Shown one piece after another: positions 1-6,560 of a DNA stretch of 6,598 nucleotides. The DNA comes from Pseudomonadota bacterium (GTDB lineage Bacteria; Pseudomonadota; Alphaproteobacteria; Sphingomonadales; SMXR01), in NCBI GenBank assembly GCA_022571175.1, contig JACZYI010000111.1, positions 1-6,598 of the forward strand, given 5' to 3'. The translations under genes were made by a program, and so were the position numbers. The notes beneath the pieces were generated by a model. The model did not search any database. It saw nothing but the letters and a program-made list of their open reading frames with translations, and had not been told where the DNA came from. Each line of letters begins with the position of its first letter. Position 1 is the stretch's first letter.

Positions 1-556
1 TGTATATGCCCCGGTCTTTATTCTCACCCCAAAGAGTGCCCAAAGCCGCCACATAGGCAATCTCCGGATTTGTGGGGTGGAGAGCGATACGATTGATGCG
101 CTCGGTGCCTTCAAGACCGACTTTCAGAAAGCTTCTGCCGCCATCAATGGATTTATAAATACCGGCGCCTATGGAGGTGGAATTTCTGACATTTCCCTCG
201 CCCGAACCGATCCAGACAATGCTGGGGTTGGGTTGATAAACCGCTACAGCGCCAATGGAGTTTACATCCTGGTCATCAAAAATGGGGTTCCAGATCAATC
301 CGCCATCGATGGATTTCCAGAGGCCGCCGGTAGCGGCGCCAGCATAAATTATGTTGGTGTCCGATAACACCACATCGATGGCAGAAATCCGGCCAGAAAC
401 TGTGGCGGGCCCAACCGAGCGAGCACTCAGACCTTCAAACAGGGCAGCCTCAACCTGTGCGTTTGCCGCGCTCGCTGAGAGGAGAGCACTGGTGGCAAAA
501 CCCAAAACCACCAGAATAACTTTTAGCGATAATTTTTCTGACCAAAACTTAGACAT
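1..556 (-). CDS. Secreted Asp-box (BNR/VPS10-like) beta-propeller protein, 5' part only
   Basis: The reading frame starts at ATG 556-554 and stays open to the left edge for 185 codons, so the gene continues outside the window. An SD-like AAGGGA (plus positions 562-567) lies 5 nt before the ATG. Residues 1-33 form a Sec signal peptide: basic start (K3, K8, K12), hydrophobic core from about 13 to 28, Ala-Asn-Ala cleavage site before Q34. The mature part opens with RSVGPATVSGRISAI (46-60), followed by two Asp boxes, KSIDGGLIW (81-89) and KSIDGGRSF (135-143), and the inter-blade motif LHPTNPEIAYVA. This matches the N-terminus of the large bacterial 'glycosyl hydrolase/VPS10-sortilin-like' family, usually about 1000 residues long and exported. 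The family name does not establish an enzymatic activity, and the substrate is unknown. It is a paralog of the complete gene 47 bp upstream and probably in the same transcript. Confidence 0.9.
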   Translation of the reverse strand, partial: MSKFWSEKLSLKVILVVLGFATSALLSASAANAQVEAALFEGLSARSVGPATVSGRISAIDVVLSDTNIIYAGAATGGLWKSIDGGLIWNPIFDDQDVNSIGAVAVYQPNPSIVWIGSGEGNVRNSTSIGAGIYKSIDGGRSFLKVGLEGTERINRIALHPTNPEIAYVAALGTLWGENKDRGIY

Positions 557-603
557 AGCATTCCCTTGTGAGTCTTAATTTATTTCGATAATTATCTGTT
601 CTT

Positions 604-3600
604 CTAATCACCGTCGTTGCTAAAAGATGGCAATAGCGCTGCCGGCAGACCGGCATTGGCATAGGCGTCGTTAAAGGCCGCAAGCGGACCATTGACGATG
701 GCGTCACGGTCCGCCATGGCGGTGGCGAAATCTGTCTTCACCACCTGATAGCGCTCATGCATGCCGGCGGTGAGCGGTGGTGTGGCACCTGAGATGGTTG
801 CGTAAATATTCTGGATATCGGTGAAAAGCAGATCAGGCCAGTTCAGAACATCCTGGAAAAACTCCCGCTTGCTGCTCACAATACCTTTGTCCCAGGCGTC
901 CAGGGCTTCAAGAAGTGTCTCTACGGCTTCCAAAACCGCCTCCGGCAACTCAACTTTTTCGGATCTGGTTTTCACCAGTTCCACCTGTTCCTTCACATCA
1001 CGAAAAGCCAGCATGGTACGGTTCAGTTCCTGAACCATGCCAAAGGCTTCGACCGTGATGGTATATTGCACTAGAATTGCATCATCCGAGACCTTCGAGC
1101 GCGGATCCTGGGTAATGACAAGAGCGGTTTCCACCGTCTCATCCCCCAGAGACAAACGGACGGTGTAATCGCCCGGTGGTTGCCTGAACCCGACCACCGT
1201 ATCATCGCCACCTGATGCGCGGGCCAAAAGGCCAGCCACATGGGGCGAATTTTCGCCCACAATATTCCAGGCAATACGGTTCAAACCCTTATCAGTGGTT
1301 AATTCATCATCCTCACCAGCTTCAAATATGCGCACCAGATCACCATCGCTGTTGAGAATTTCCATGGTTAGCGATGTTCCCTCGAGGTCAGGTTCATCGG
1401 CCAGGGCATAATAAATCCAGGCACCATTATCCGGGTTGGGGGCTTCCGTGCTACTGCGGCCAAAACCACCACCAATGAAGGCATATCCGGGTTTGGGCTC
1501 AAAAAGATGCACATTGGCCGAAAGTGCAGCCTCATCAAGCTGTCTCAAGGGCGTGATGTCATCCATGATCCAGAAGGCCCGTCCCTGGGTGGATAGCACC
1601 AGGTCATTATCCTTGATGAAAATATCGGTGACTGGCACCGCAGGCAAATTGAGTTTCAGAGGCTGCCAATTGTCGCCATCATCAAAGGATATGAAGATAC
1701 CGATCTCGGTTCCTGCGTAAAGTAGCCCCGGGCGAACCGGGTCTTCCCGGACCACCCGGACAAAGGCATTCTCGGGCAGGCCCTCGGCAATATTGGTCCA
1801 ACGGCGGCCATTGTTGGTAGTTTTGTAGATGAAGGGAGTATGATCGTTATAACGGAATTTGTTGAAGGCAAGATAGACCGTATCGGGGTCATGCGGGGAA
1901 ACCTCAATAGCATTTACAATTCCATCACCCGCCCTTCTGGGTGTGACATCGGTCCAACTCTCGCCACCATCCAGCGTCACGTGCACCAGGCCATCGTCGC
2001 TGCCGGCCCAAATAACGTCAGCGCTATGGGGGGATTCCTCCACATAGGAGAGGGTATTATAATTTTCGCTGATCTCATTGGTGATGGGCCCGCCCATGGG
2101 GCCTTGCTTGTCTTCTTCATCGCGGGTGAGGTCCGGGCTAATCTCCACCCAGCTATTGCCCCGATCGGTGGATTTCAACAGCACATTACCACCGTGGTAT
2201 ATGACGCTCGGGTCATGCTCGGAGACTATAATCGGCGCATTCCAGTTAAAGCGATATTTTCGGTCTTTGGGATCAACCCCAAAAGCAATTTCCGGATAGA
2301 CCCGGATATCCCGTGTGAATGTGGTCTCGCGGTCCCATTCGTTAATTTGCCCCAAATAACAGCCAGCATAAACATAGCGCGGGTTATCGGGGTCGAACGA
2401 GACAAAAGCGCTCTCGCAACCACCCACGGAAAAATAGTCCTCGCGTCCGATGCCACCGTCCAGTCCACGGCTTGAAATGGCGACCGTGGAATTATCCTGC
2501 TGGCCGGCATAGACCCGATAGGGGAACATATTATCCACATTGACTCGATAAAATTGCGCCGTGGGCTGATTATTTATGGGCGACCAGGTCTGGCCACTAT
2601 CGAAGGTGACCGTGCCTCCGCCATCATTGGCTTGAACCATGTTTTTGGCATTATCGGGATTGATCCAGAGGTCATGGTAATCACCATGTGGACCGCGGAT
2701 AACAGAAACCGACTTGCCGCCATCAATCGAGCGGTAAAAGCCCGAGTTCATCACATAGACGGTATTTTCATCCACCGGATCGGCATCCACATGCATATAA
2801 TACCAGGAACGTGCGTGCAGCCGCCGGTCACCGTTGACAAGCGTCCAGTTTTCACCGCCATCATCTGAGCGATAAAGACCGCCTTTTTCTTTTGCTTCCA
2901 CAATCGCCCAGACAATGCTGGGGTTTGCGGGTGAGGGGGCCACCCCAATCTTGCCCATGCCTTCGGGCAGGCCTTCGGTCAGTTCTTCCCAATTATCGCC
3001 GCCATCCGTGGATTTATAAATTCCTGATCCCGGGCCACCAGAGCGGATTTCCCAGGGTTTTCGTTGATGGTCCCAGAGCGTGGCATAGAGAATACGCGAG
3101 TTGGTGGCATCCATTTTCAAATCAGCCCCGCCTGTGACCTCATCCACGAATAATATTTTCTCCCAGGTAGTGCCGCCATCAGATGAGCGATAAATGCCGC
3201 GCTCATCGGTGGGCGCATAGGCCGCACCCTGAACCGCCACATAAACCAGATCGGGGTTGGTGGGGTGAATCTGGATGCTGGCAATATGGCGCGAGTCCCG
3301 CAGGCCAATATGGATCCAGGTCTGGCCACCGTCGGTTGATTTATACATGCCATCGCCCTGACCGGCCGAGACGCCCCGAATATCAGAGGTGCCAGTGCCC
3401 ACATAAATGACGTTGGCATCGGAATCAGAGACATCAATTGCACCAATGGAACCGGATGTAAAAAAGTCATCGGAAATATTATCCCAGCTTACGCCAGCAT
3501 TGGTGGTCTTCCAGACCCCACCACCTTCAGCCCCCATATAATAAGTGAGGGTATTACCGGTAACTCCGGCCACTGAGGTTACCCGGCCACCCCGGAAAGG

Positions 3601-3762
3601 GCCTAAATTCCGGTATTCGAGCGCTTCCAGATAGGCTTCATCCACTTGGGCTTTGGCCTCATGCCCTGTCATGGCGAGAGTAAGGGCAAGTGAAGTTGTA
3701 ATTATGAGGCGCGTGATGCCACGCCCTCCATTGAGAGCTGCCGCAAAATGACCGATTTTCAT
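604..3762 (-). CDS. Secreted Asp-box (BNR/VPS10-sortilin-like) beta-propeller protein, 1052 aa
   Basis: This is a complete gene with ATG at 3762, preceded by a GGGGA ribosome site 6 nt upstream. Residues 1-38 look like a Sec signal peptide (hydrophobic 19-31, Ala-Lys-Ala before Q39), so the product is probably periplasmic, surface-attached or secreted. The mature N-terminus has RNLGPFRGGRVTSVAGV (51-67). About eleven Asp-box motifs (S/T-x-D-x-G-x-x-W type) follow, near residues 86, 142, 193, 251, 299, 345, 388, 531, 597, 648 and 693, as expected for one or two seven- or ten-bladed propellers. The box near 345 (SIDGGKSV) lacks the usual Trp. The motif STQGRAFWIMDDITPLRQL (724-742) ends the propeller part. 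Residues about 750-885 look like a beta-sandwich and 895-1040 are mainly helical. Length and order fit family members annotated as glycosyl hydrolase, sialidase-like or VPS10 domain proteins. I see no basis for naming a substrate; a binding or peptide/glycan-handling role is inference. Confidence 0.93.
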   Translation of the reverse strand: MKIGHFAAALNGGRGITRLIITTSLALTLAMTGHEAKAQVDEAYLEALEYRNLGPFRGGRVTSVAGVTGNTLTYYMGAEGGGVWKTTNAGVSWDNISDDFFTSGSIGAIDVSDSDANVIYVGTGTSDIRGVSAGQGDGMYKSTDGGQTWIHIGLRDSRHIASIQIHPTNPDLVYVAVQGAAYAPTDERGIYRSSDGGTTWEKILFVDEVTGGADLKMDATNSRILYATLWDHQRKPWEIRSGGPGSGIYKSTDGGDNWEELTEGLPEGMGKIGVAPSPANPSIVWAIVEAKEKGGLYRSDDGGENWTLVNGDRRLHARSWYYMHVDADPVDENTVYVMNSGFYRSIDGGKSVSVIRGPHGDYHDLWINPDNAKNMVQANDGGGTVTFDSGQTWSPINNQPTAQFYRVNVDNMFPYRVYAGQQDNSTVAISSRGLDGGIGREDYFSVGGCESAFVSFDPDNPRYVYAGCYLGQINEWDRETTFTRDIRVYPEIAFGVDPKDRKYRFNWNAPIIVSEHDPSVIYHGGNVLLKSTDRGNSWVEISPDLTRDEEDKQGPMGGPITNEISENYNTLSYVEESPHSADVIWAGSDDGLVHVTLDGGESWTDVTPRRAGDGIVNAIEVSPHDPDTVYLAFNKFRYNDHTPFIYKTTNNGRRWTNIAEGLPENAFVRVVREDPVRPGLLYAGTEIGIFISFDDGDNWQPLKLNLPAVPVTDIFIKDNDLVLSTQGRAFWIMDDITPLRQLDEAALSANVHLFEPKPGYAFIGGGFGRSSTEAPNPDNGAWIYYALADEPDLEGTSLTMEILNSDGDLVRIFEAGEDDELTTDKGLNRIAWNIVGENSPHVAGLLARASGGDDTVVGFRQPPGDYTVRLSLGDETVETALVITQDPRSKVSDDAILVQYTITVEAFGMVQELNRTMLAFRDVKEQVELVKTRSEKVELPEAVLEAVETLLEALDAWDKGIVSSKREFFQDVLNWPDLLFTDIQNIYATISGATPPLTAGMHERYQVVKTDFATAMADRDAIVNGPLAAFNDAYANAGLPAALLPSFSNDGD

Positions 3763-3804
3763 GCTTGTTCCCCGTTTATTGTCTGTTTCACCCCCGCGCC
3801 AGAG

Positions 3805-3834
3805 ACGTTAGGTTCTGCCGCAACCATGAGTCAA
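3805..3834 (-). promoter_or_regulatory. Candidate sigma-70 promoter for the Asp-box gene pair
   Basis: On the minus strand TTGACT (plus positions 3829-3834) matches the -35 consensus at five of six bases. TAACGT (3805-3810) lies 18 nt downstream as a poor -10 box with three of six matches. Transcription from here would give a leader of roughly 35 nt before the ATG at 3762. The placement between the degraded upstream frame and the start codon is sensible, but the -10 is weak, so this is tentative. Confidence 0.3.
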
Positions 3835-3920
3835 TGTGATTCCGGGGGCTAGAGAGGCCTTTGGTGGCTCCCTTGGCGGAACTATGGGATGCTTGATCGG
3901 ACGGTGGGAACAGCAGGACC

Positions 3921-4454
3921 CTATCCCCCATGGTCTTTCCAGGCAGTTTCAGGGCCGGTGGCAGCCGATTGGGGTAGGGGTTGGCGATCACCACTTGGCG
4001 TGACCATCCATTCGACATATGCGGTCAGATTGTCGACCTCGACCCGCTCCATGGTGGCGGCGAGCTGCTCCTCGTTCATCATGATTTTGAGGCGGCGTTC
4101 AAGTTCGTGACGATAAGCGGGAGTATAAATAAAATCCACAGTTGCGGTTTTCTCCAGTTCATCAATGGGTGCGAGGAAGATCATGCCATCATAGGCTTCT
4201 GCAAGGGTCTGGCCTGGGGCTGCACGCACCATGGAATTGCCAATATAGGAATGCGCTCCAAAAAGATTTCCAGCGATGTCGATGGCCACCGGCTGGCCAT
4301 GCTGGCGAAGCGCTGCATCCCAGAGCCCGCGGGCGGGTCGTGCCCAGCCAAATTCATACTGTTCCATTCCGGCACCCGTACGGGCTTCTACCGAGCCCGG
4401 TTCGCGTCGAGCCCGCACCTCCAGATAGGGAGCGTGAAAGCGGATGGAGGCGGT
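3921..4454 (-). pseudogene. Probable 3' remnant of an unidentified gene (hypothetical protein fragment)
   Basis: The frame is open from just after a TAA (4457-4455) to the TAG at 3923-3921. The central part reads like genuine protein, for example GQPVAIDIAGNLFGAHSYIG, then AYDGMIFLAPIDEL, TPAYRHELERRLKIM and an acidic helix ending near AYVEWM. The start is not credible. The frame has coherent sequence (IRFHAPYLEV) before its first possible start, a GTG at 4418 with no spaced ribosome site, and the first ATG (4367) has no SD either. The last 28 residues, rich in Pro, Gln and Ser, look less protein-like. I read this as the C-terminal part of a larger enzyme whose 5' end has been lost. I do not recognise the family. 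There is a faint resemblance to the DG-x-(V/I)-F-L segments of erythromycin-esterase/ChaN-like proteins, too weak to use as a name. Alternatively it is a short functional gene starting at GTG 4418 or ATG 4367. Confidence 0.5.
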
Positions 4455-4554
4455 TTATTCCGGCAGTTTTATAATTTTGTGATGGTTGAACTCGCCAGTC
4501 TTGGATTTAGAATATCCTTTTCGTATTGAAGCTCGAAGTGGATAATTAAAACAA

Positions 4555-4586
4555 TTGCTCCTAAAATATTATCTGGTTTATATATA
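4555..4586 (+). promoter_or_regulatory. Candidate promoter region of the NTF2-like gene
   Basis: The roughly 180 bp between the gene remnant and the NTF2-like gene are AT-rich and hold no credible reading frame. TTGCTC (4555-4560) and a TATATA-rich run (4577-4588) could be the -35 and -10 elements; depending on which hexamer is taken as the -10, the spacer is 16 to 20 nt. Transcription would start around 4592, leaving a leader of about 45 nt. The match to consensus is modest, so only the region is suggested, not exact boxes. Confidence 0.3.
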
Positions 4587-4621
4587 TAGTGGGAAGCTTT
4601 TCCTTTGAAATCGCTCAAGAT

Positions 4622-4627
4622 AGGGAG
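4622..4627 (+). promoter_or_regulatory. Ribosome binding site that fixes the NTF2-like start
   Basis: AGGGAG sits 9 nt before ATG 4637. An in-frame GTG at 4589 would add 16 residues, but it has no ribosome site and lies in the likely promoter/leader, so the ATG is preferred. Confidence 0.75.
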
Positions 4628-4636
4628 AAAACTCAT

Positions 4637-5050
4637 ATGTCAATTCATGATTCCGCGATGGCATTCTTCGAGGCCTGTGAAACCGGGCAAGGGTGGGACG
4701 GCTGCAAAACATGGTGTCACGAGGGGGCAACTTTTTCCTGTCAATCGGGTGCACTGGCTGATGTGGCGACAGTTGAAGCTTATACCGAATGGATGAAAGG
4801 CCTTCTCATCCCGATCCCGGACGGACGCTTTGAACTCAAGGGTTTTGCACTGGACGAAAGCCGAAACACGGTTTTGGCATTTGCTGTGTTTAGCGGAACG
4901 CATACCGGTGAAGGCGGGCCGGTAGCACCCACTGGAAATGAGTTGGCGGCTGACTATGTCTATGCCATGGAGTTTGAGGGCGACAAGATCAGCCATATGA
5001 CAAAGATATGGAACGACGGTCATTCGCTCTCGCAGCTGGGCTGGGCATAG
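4637..5050 (+). CDS. NTF2-like (SnoaL/ketosteroid-isomerase fold) family protein, 137 aa
   Basis: The protein is a small, single-domain cytoplasmic protein with no signal peptide or membrane segment. It begins with a helix, AMAFFEACETGQGWDGC (7-23), and a Cys-rich stretch with C14, C23, C27 and C35. Next come AYTEWMKGLL, a central FELKGFALDE and AFAVFSGTHTGEGGP strand region, and the closing strands YVYAMEFEGDKISHMTKIWND. This order, the length and the final K-I-x-H-M-x-K-I-W-N-D motif are typical of the bacterial 'nuclear transport factor 2 family' branch with the FF-x-A-C-E-x-G-x-G-W signature, which I recall as widely conserved. The fold is a cone with a hydrophobic pocket used by isomerases, cyclases and non-enzymatic binders. 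No reaction can be assigned. The four early cysteines could matter for metal or redox chemistry, but that is inference. The gene stands alone, converging on the acetyltransferase gene. Confidence 0.9.
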   Translation: MSIHDSAMAFFEACETGQGWDGCKTWCHEGATFSCQSGALADVATVEAYTEWMKGLLIPIPDGRFELKGFALDESRNTVLAFAVFSGTHTGEGGPVAPTGNELAADYVYAMEFEGDKISHMTKIWNDGHSLSQLGWA

Positions 5051-5066
5051 TCTGAAAGTTGCTGGA

Positions 5067-5088
5067 TATGCCGCCAAATGGCGGAATG
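5067..5088. terminator. Small hairpin between convergent genes, possible weak bidirectional terminator
   Basis: CCGCC (5071-5075) pairs with GGCGG (5080-5084) around an AAAT loop. Two A-T pairs and a G-T pair can extend the stem past one G/A mismatch. It lies in the 73-bp gap between the stop codons of the NTF2-like gene and the acetyltransferase gene, where a shared terminator would be expected. No T-run follows on either strand, so intrinsic termination would be weak. Confidence 0.3.
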
Positions 5089-5123
5089 ATAATTGGTGCG
5101 CCCGACTTGTTCTGACGGGGCCC

Positions 5124-5921
5124 CTAAAATATGATCTCCAATATTCGGTGATGGCTGATAAATCCGGCTTTTGCAATGGCCTTTTGAGCGGCGATATTAC
5201 CGGCCTCCGTTGAACAGATAGGTCTAAGCCCATCTTGATGACAAAGATGTATCAGAGCCCGTAAAATATTTGTGGCAAGGCCCTGCTTGCGATGGCTTTT
5301 TGAAACTATCATGCCCACATCCGCGAATGGTTTTTGGGAATCGCTCACCCTGCATTCCCCCGTGGCAATCAGGCAATCATCCTGCCACAAGCCAAAAAGC
5401 TCCTCTCGTTTTATCAGGTTGGTAAAATATCCTTTCAACCAGTCCGGATCAACCCCCAGGGTTCTGATGCCAAACTCAAAAGCCGTTGGCAATTCATCTT
5501 CGTCGATTATTCTGAAGTCTGTTTCGGGAGGAAATACGGCCTCTTTGATAAGGGTATCTTTTTCAACGTGATACATGAGGGCGTTGATAACAACGGATTT
5601 GTGATGATCCATGCAGAGCGACAGAAATTGGGATTCAGCGGTATTTACGAAGGCTCCGGTAACATTTTTCTCGGCTAAAACCTGGCTGAAAATTCGGCCT
5701 TTGTGGTGCGCTCCGATCACAAAAAACTGAAGAAGTTTTTGCTCTGAATTGATGACCGAATAGCCAATGATTTTGTCCCGGGATTGAATGGAATAGTGAT
5801 CTGCCTGGGTTACGAAACTCTCCCACATTCCGTCCAGAGGGGCGGCTGATTGCGATAAATACATTTGTTTCAGGTCTGTGAGCTCAGCAGAATCTGTCTT
5901 GATAAGTCTATAGCGGGTCAT
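5124..5921 (-). CDS. GNAT-family N-acetyltransferase, 265 aa, probable tandem-GNAT architecture
   Basis: The C-terminal half is a recognisable GNAT domain. A strand pair, LFGLWQDDCLIATGEC (175-190), leads to the acetyl-CoA motif A, DVGMIVSKSHRKQGLATNIL (201-220). The pyrophosphate loop is R211-K-Q-G-L-A216. The motif-B end follows, with N242, A244-A245 and AGF (252-254). The N-terminal half (about 40-118) has GNAT-like strand and helix order (GYSVI, LLQFFVIG, GAFVNTAESQFLSLCMDH) but no R-x-x-G-x-G/A loop. It probably contributes to substrate binding or folding rather than catalysis. The enzyme should transfer acetyl from acetyl-CoA to an amine; the acceptor is unknown. ATG 5921 overlaps the tetR stop by 4 bp (ATGA), and its ribosome site AGAGG lies within the last tetR codons, 8 nt upstream, so the two genes are translationally coupled. 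The TetR protein is the likely regulator. Confidence 0.9.
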   Translation of the reverse strand: MTRYRLIKTDSAELTDLKQMYLSQSAAPLDGMWESFVTQADHYSIQSRDKIIGYSVINSEQKLLQFFVIGAHHKGRIFSQVLAEKNVTGAFVNTAESQFLSLCMDHHKSVVINALMYHVEKDTLIKEAVFPPETDFRIIDEDELPTAFEFGIRTLGVDPDWLKGYFTNLIKREELFGLWQDDCLIATGECRVSDSQKPFADVGMIVSKSHRKQGLATNILRALIHLCHQDGLRPICSTEAGNIAAQKAIAKAGFISHHRILEIIF

Positions 5922-6475
5922 TTTTGTAACCTCTTGTAATTATTAAATAAATTTTCCTGCATGCGCTCCAGCGGGAAGTTTTTAAAAACCGCGAGGAAAT
6001 GAAAAGCAATGCCGTCAAGCTCAGTCATAAACCGCCTGGCAGTACTATTGGGGTCGTCGATACCCGCTTCACGAAACATCGCCTCGGTCAGGGATAAAAG
6101 ATGGTCCGCCCGTTTTTGGAGAGGAGCCTCAACTATTTTTTTCAGGTCAGGCTGGAAGAACAAACCCAGCTGAAATGAAATATAGCTTTTATTGGCCTTT
6201 AAAAAGAGAAAATACTGATCCAGAAAATGGCGAAGGGTCTTTTGATAATTACTCCGGGATGACAGATGGTCAGCCACATCAAAAATTTCTTCACTGGCCT
6301 GATGGATAATAGCCAAAAGCAATGCTTCCTTACTCTTGAAATAATTATACATTAAGCCTTTTGAGACATTCGCAGCCTCGGCAATTTGGCTGATTGACGT
6401 GGTATGAAAGCTCTGTTTTGCAAATAATTTCATTGCTGCCTGCAGTATTTTATCTTTTCCGAGCTGCTGTCTCAT
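5918..6475 (-). CDS. TetR/AcrR-family transcriptional regulator, 185 aa
   Basis: Residues about 7-57 form the TetR DNA-binding domain: ILQAAMKLFAKQSFHTTSIS, then the helix-turn-helix with recognition segment ANVSKGLMYNYFKSKEALL (35-53), the family hallmark. The remaining roughly 125 residues are helical, as expected for the ligand-binding and dimerisation domain. They are AT-rich at the DNA level and not diagnostic for a ligand. I prefer ATG 6475 as start; the TTG at 6478 directly before it is possible. A weak GAAG ribosome site lies 9 nt from the ATG. The length is normal for the family. The stop TGA overlaps the acetyltransferase ATG. A palindromic operator and a TTGACA box lie just upstream, which predicts autorepression relieved by an unknown small molecule, possibly one the acetyltransferase modifies (inference). 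Confidence 0.95.
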   Translation of the reverse strand: MRQQLGKDKILQAAMKLFAKQSFHTTSISQIAEAANVSKGLMYNYFKSKEALLLAIIHQASEEIFDVADHLSSRSNYQKTLRHFLDQYFLFLKANKSYISFQLGLFFQPDLKKIVEAPLQKRADHLLSLTEAMFREAGIDDPNSTARRFMTELDGIAFHFLAVFKNFPLERMQENLFNNYKRLQK

Positions 6476-6502
6476 CAATTGTTACTTCATTAGATATTTA
6501 GA

Positions 6503-6520
6503 TGACTGACCATTCAGTCA
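6503..6520. promoter_or_regulatory. Probable TetR operator, perfect inverted repeat
   Basis: TGACTGA (6503-6509) and TCAGTCA (6514-6520) are exact reverse complements separated by CCAT. The 18-bp size and the TGAC...GTCA ends are typical of TetR-family operators. It lies 28 bp before the tetR ATG, close to the expected transcription start, so a bound dimer would block the promoter of tetR and the acetyltransferase gene. Confidence 0.8.
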
Positions 6521-6530
6521 ATTAAAAAAT

Positions 6531-6560
6531 TAAATAAGATATAGCTACCCCGCTTGTCAA
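6531..6560 (-). promoter_or_regulatory. Candidate promoter of the tetR-acetyltransferase operon
   Basis: The minus strand has a perfect -35 box, TTGACA (plus positions 6555-6560). TATTTA (6531-6536), 18 nt downstream, is a partial -10 box; a better-looking TTTAAT lies 20 nt away. The operator follows about ten bases further on, overlapping the expected start of transcription. The -35 is convincing and the -10 choice is uncertain. Confidence 0.5.

Noticed and set aside
587..596. GATAATTATC palindrome between the tandem Asp-box genes
   Set aside because: It is a 10-bp AT-rich palindrome without a loop or T-run; short and probably chance in AT-rich spacer sequence.
1840..2475. Plus-strand open frame of 211 codons inside the large Asp-box gene
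   Set aside because: It lies entirely antisense to a well-supported gene with signal peptide and repeated Asp boxes; its translation has no recognisable domain and no ribosome site was evident. Repetitive Asp-box DNA tends to leave antisense frames open.
3788..4018. Minus-strand frame of 76 codons that could continue the gene remnant after a frameshift
   Set aside because: The translation is low in protein-like features and runs across the candidate promoter of the Asp-box gene. No clear slippage site was seen near 4010.
3981..4529. Plus-strand open frame of 182 codons across the gene remnant
   Set aside because: Its product is rich in His, Cys and Phe without a domain pattern, whereas the opposite strand gives normal-looking protein with an amphipathic acidic helix. 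I treat it as a shadow.
5117..5124. GGGGCCCC palindrome next to the acetyltransferase stop codon
   Set aside because: It is an eight-base palindrome with no loop; cannot form a terminator hairpin, and no repeat copy was noticed elsewhere in the window.
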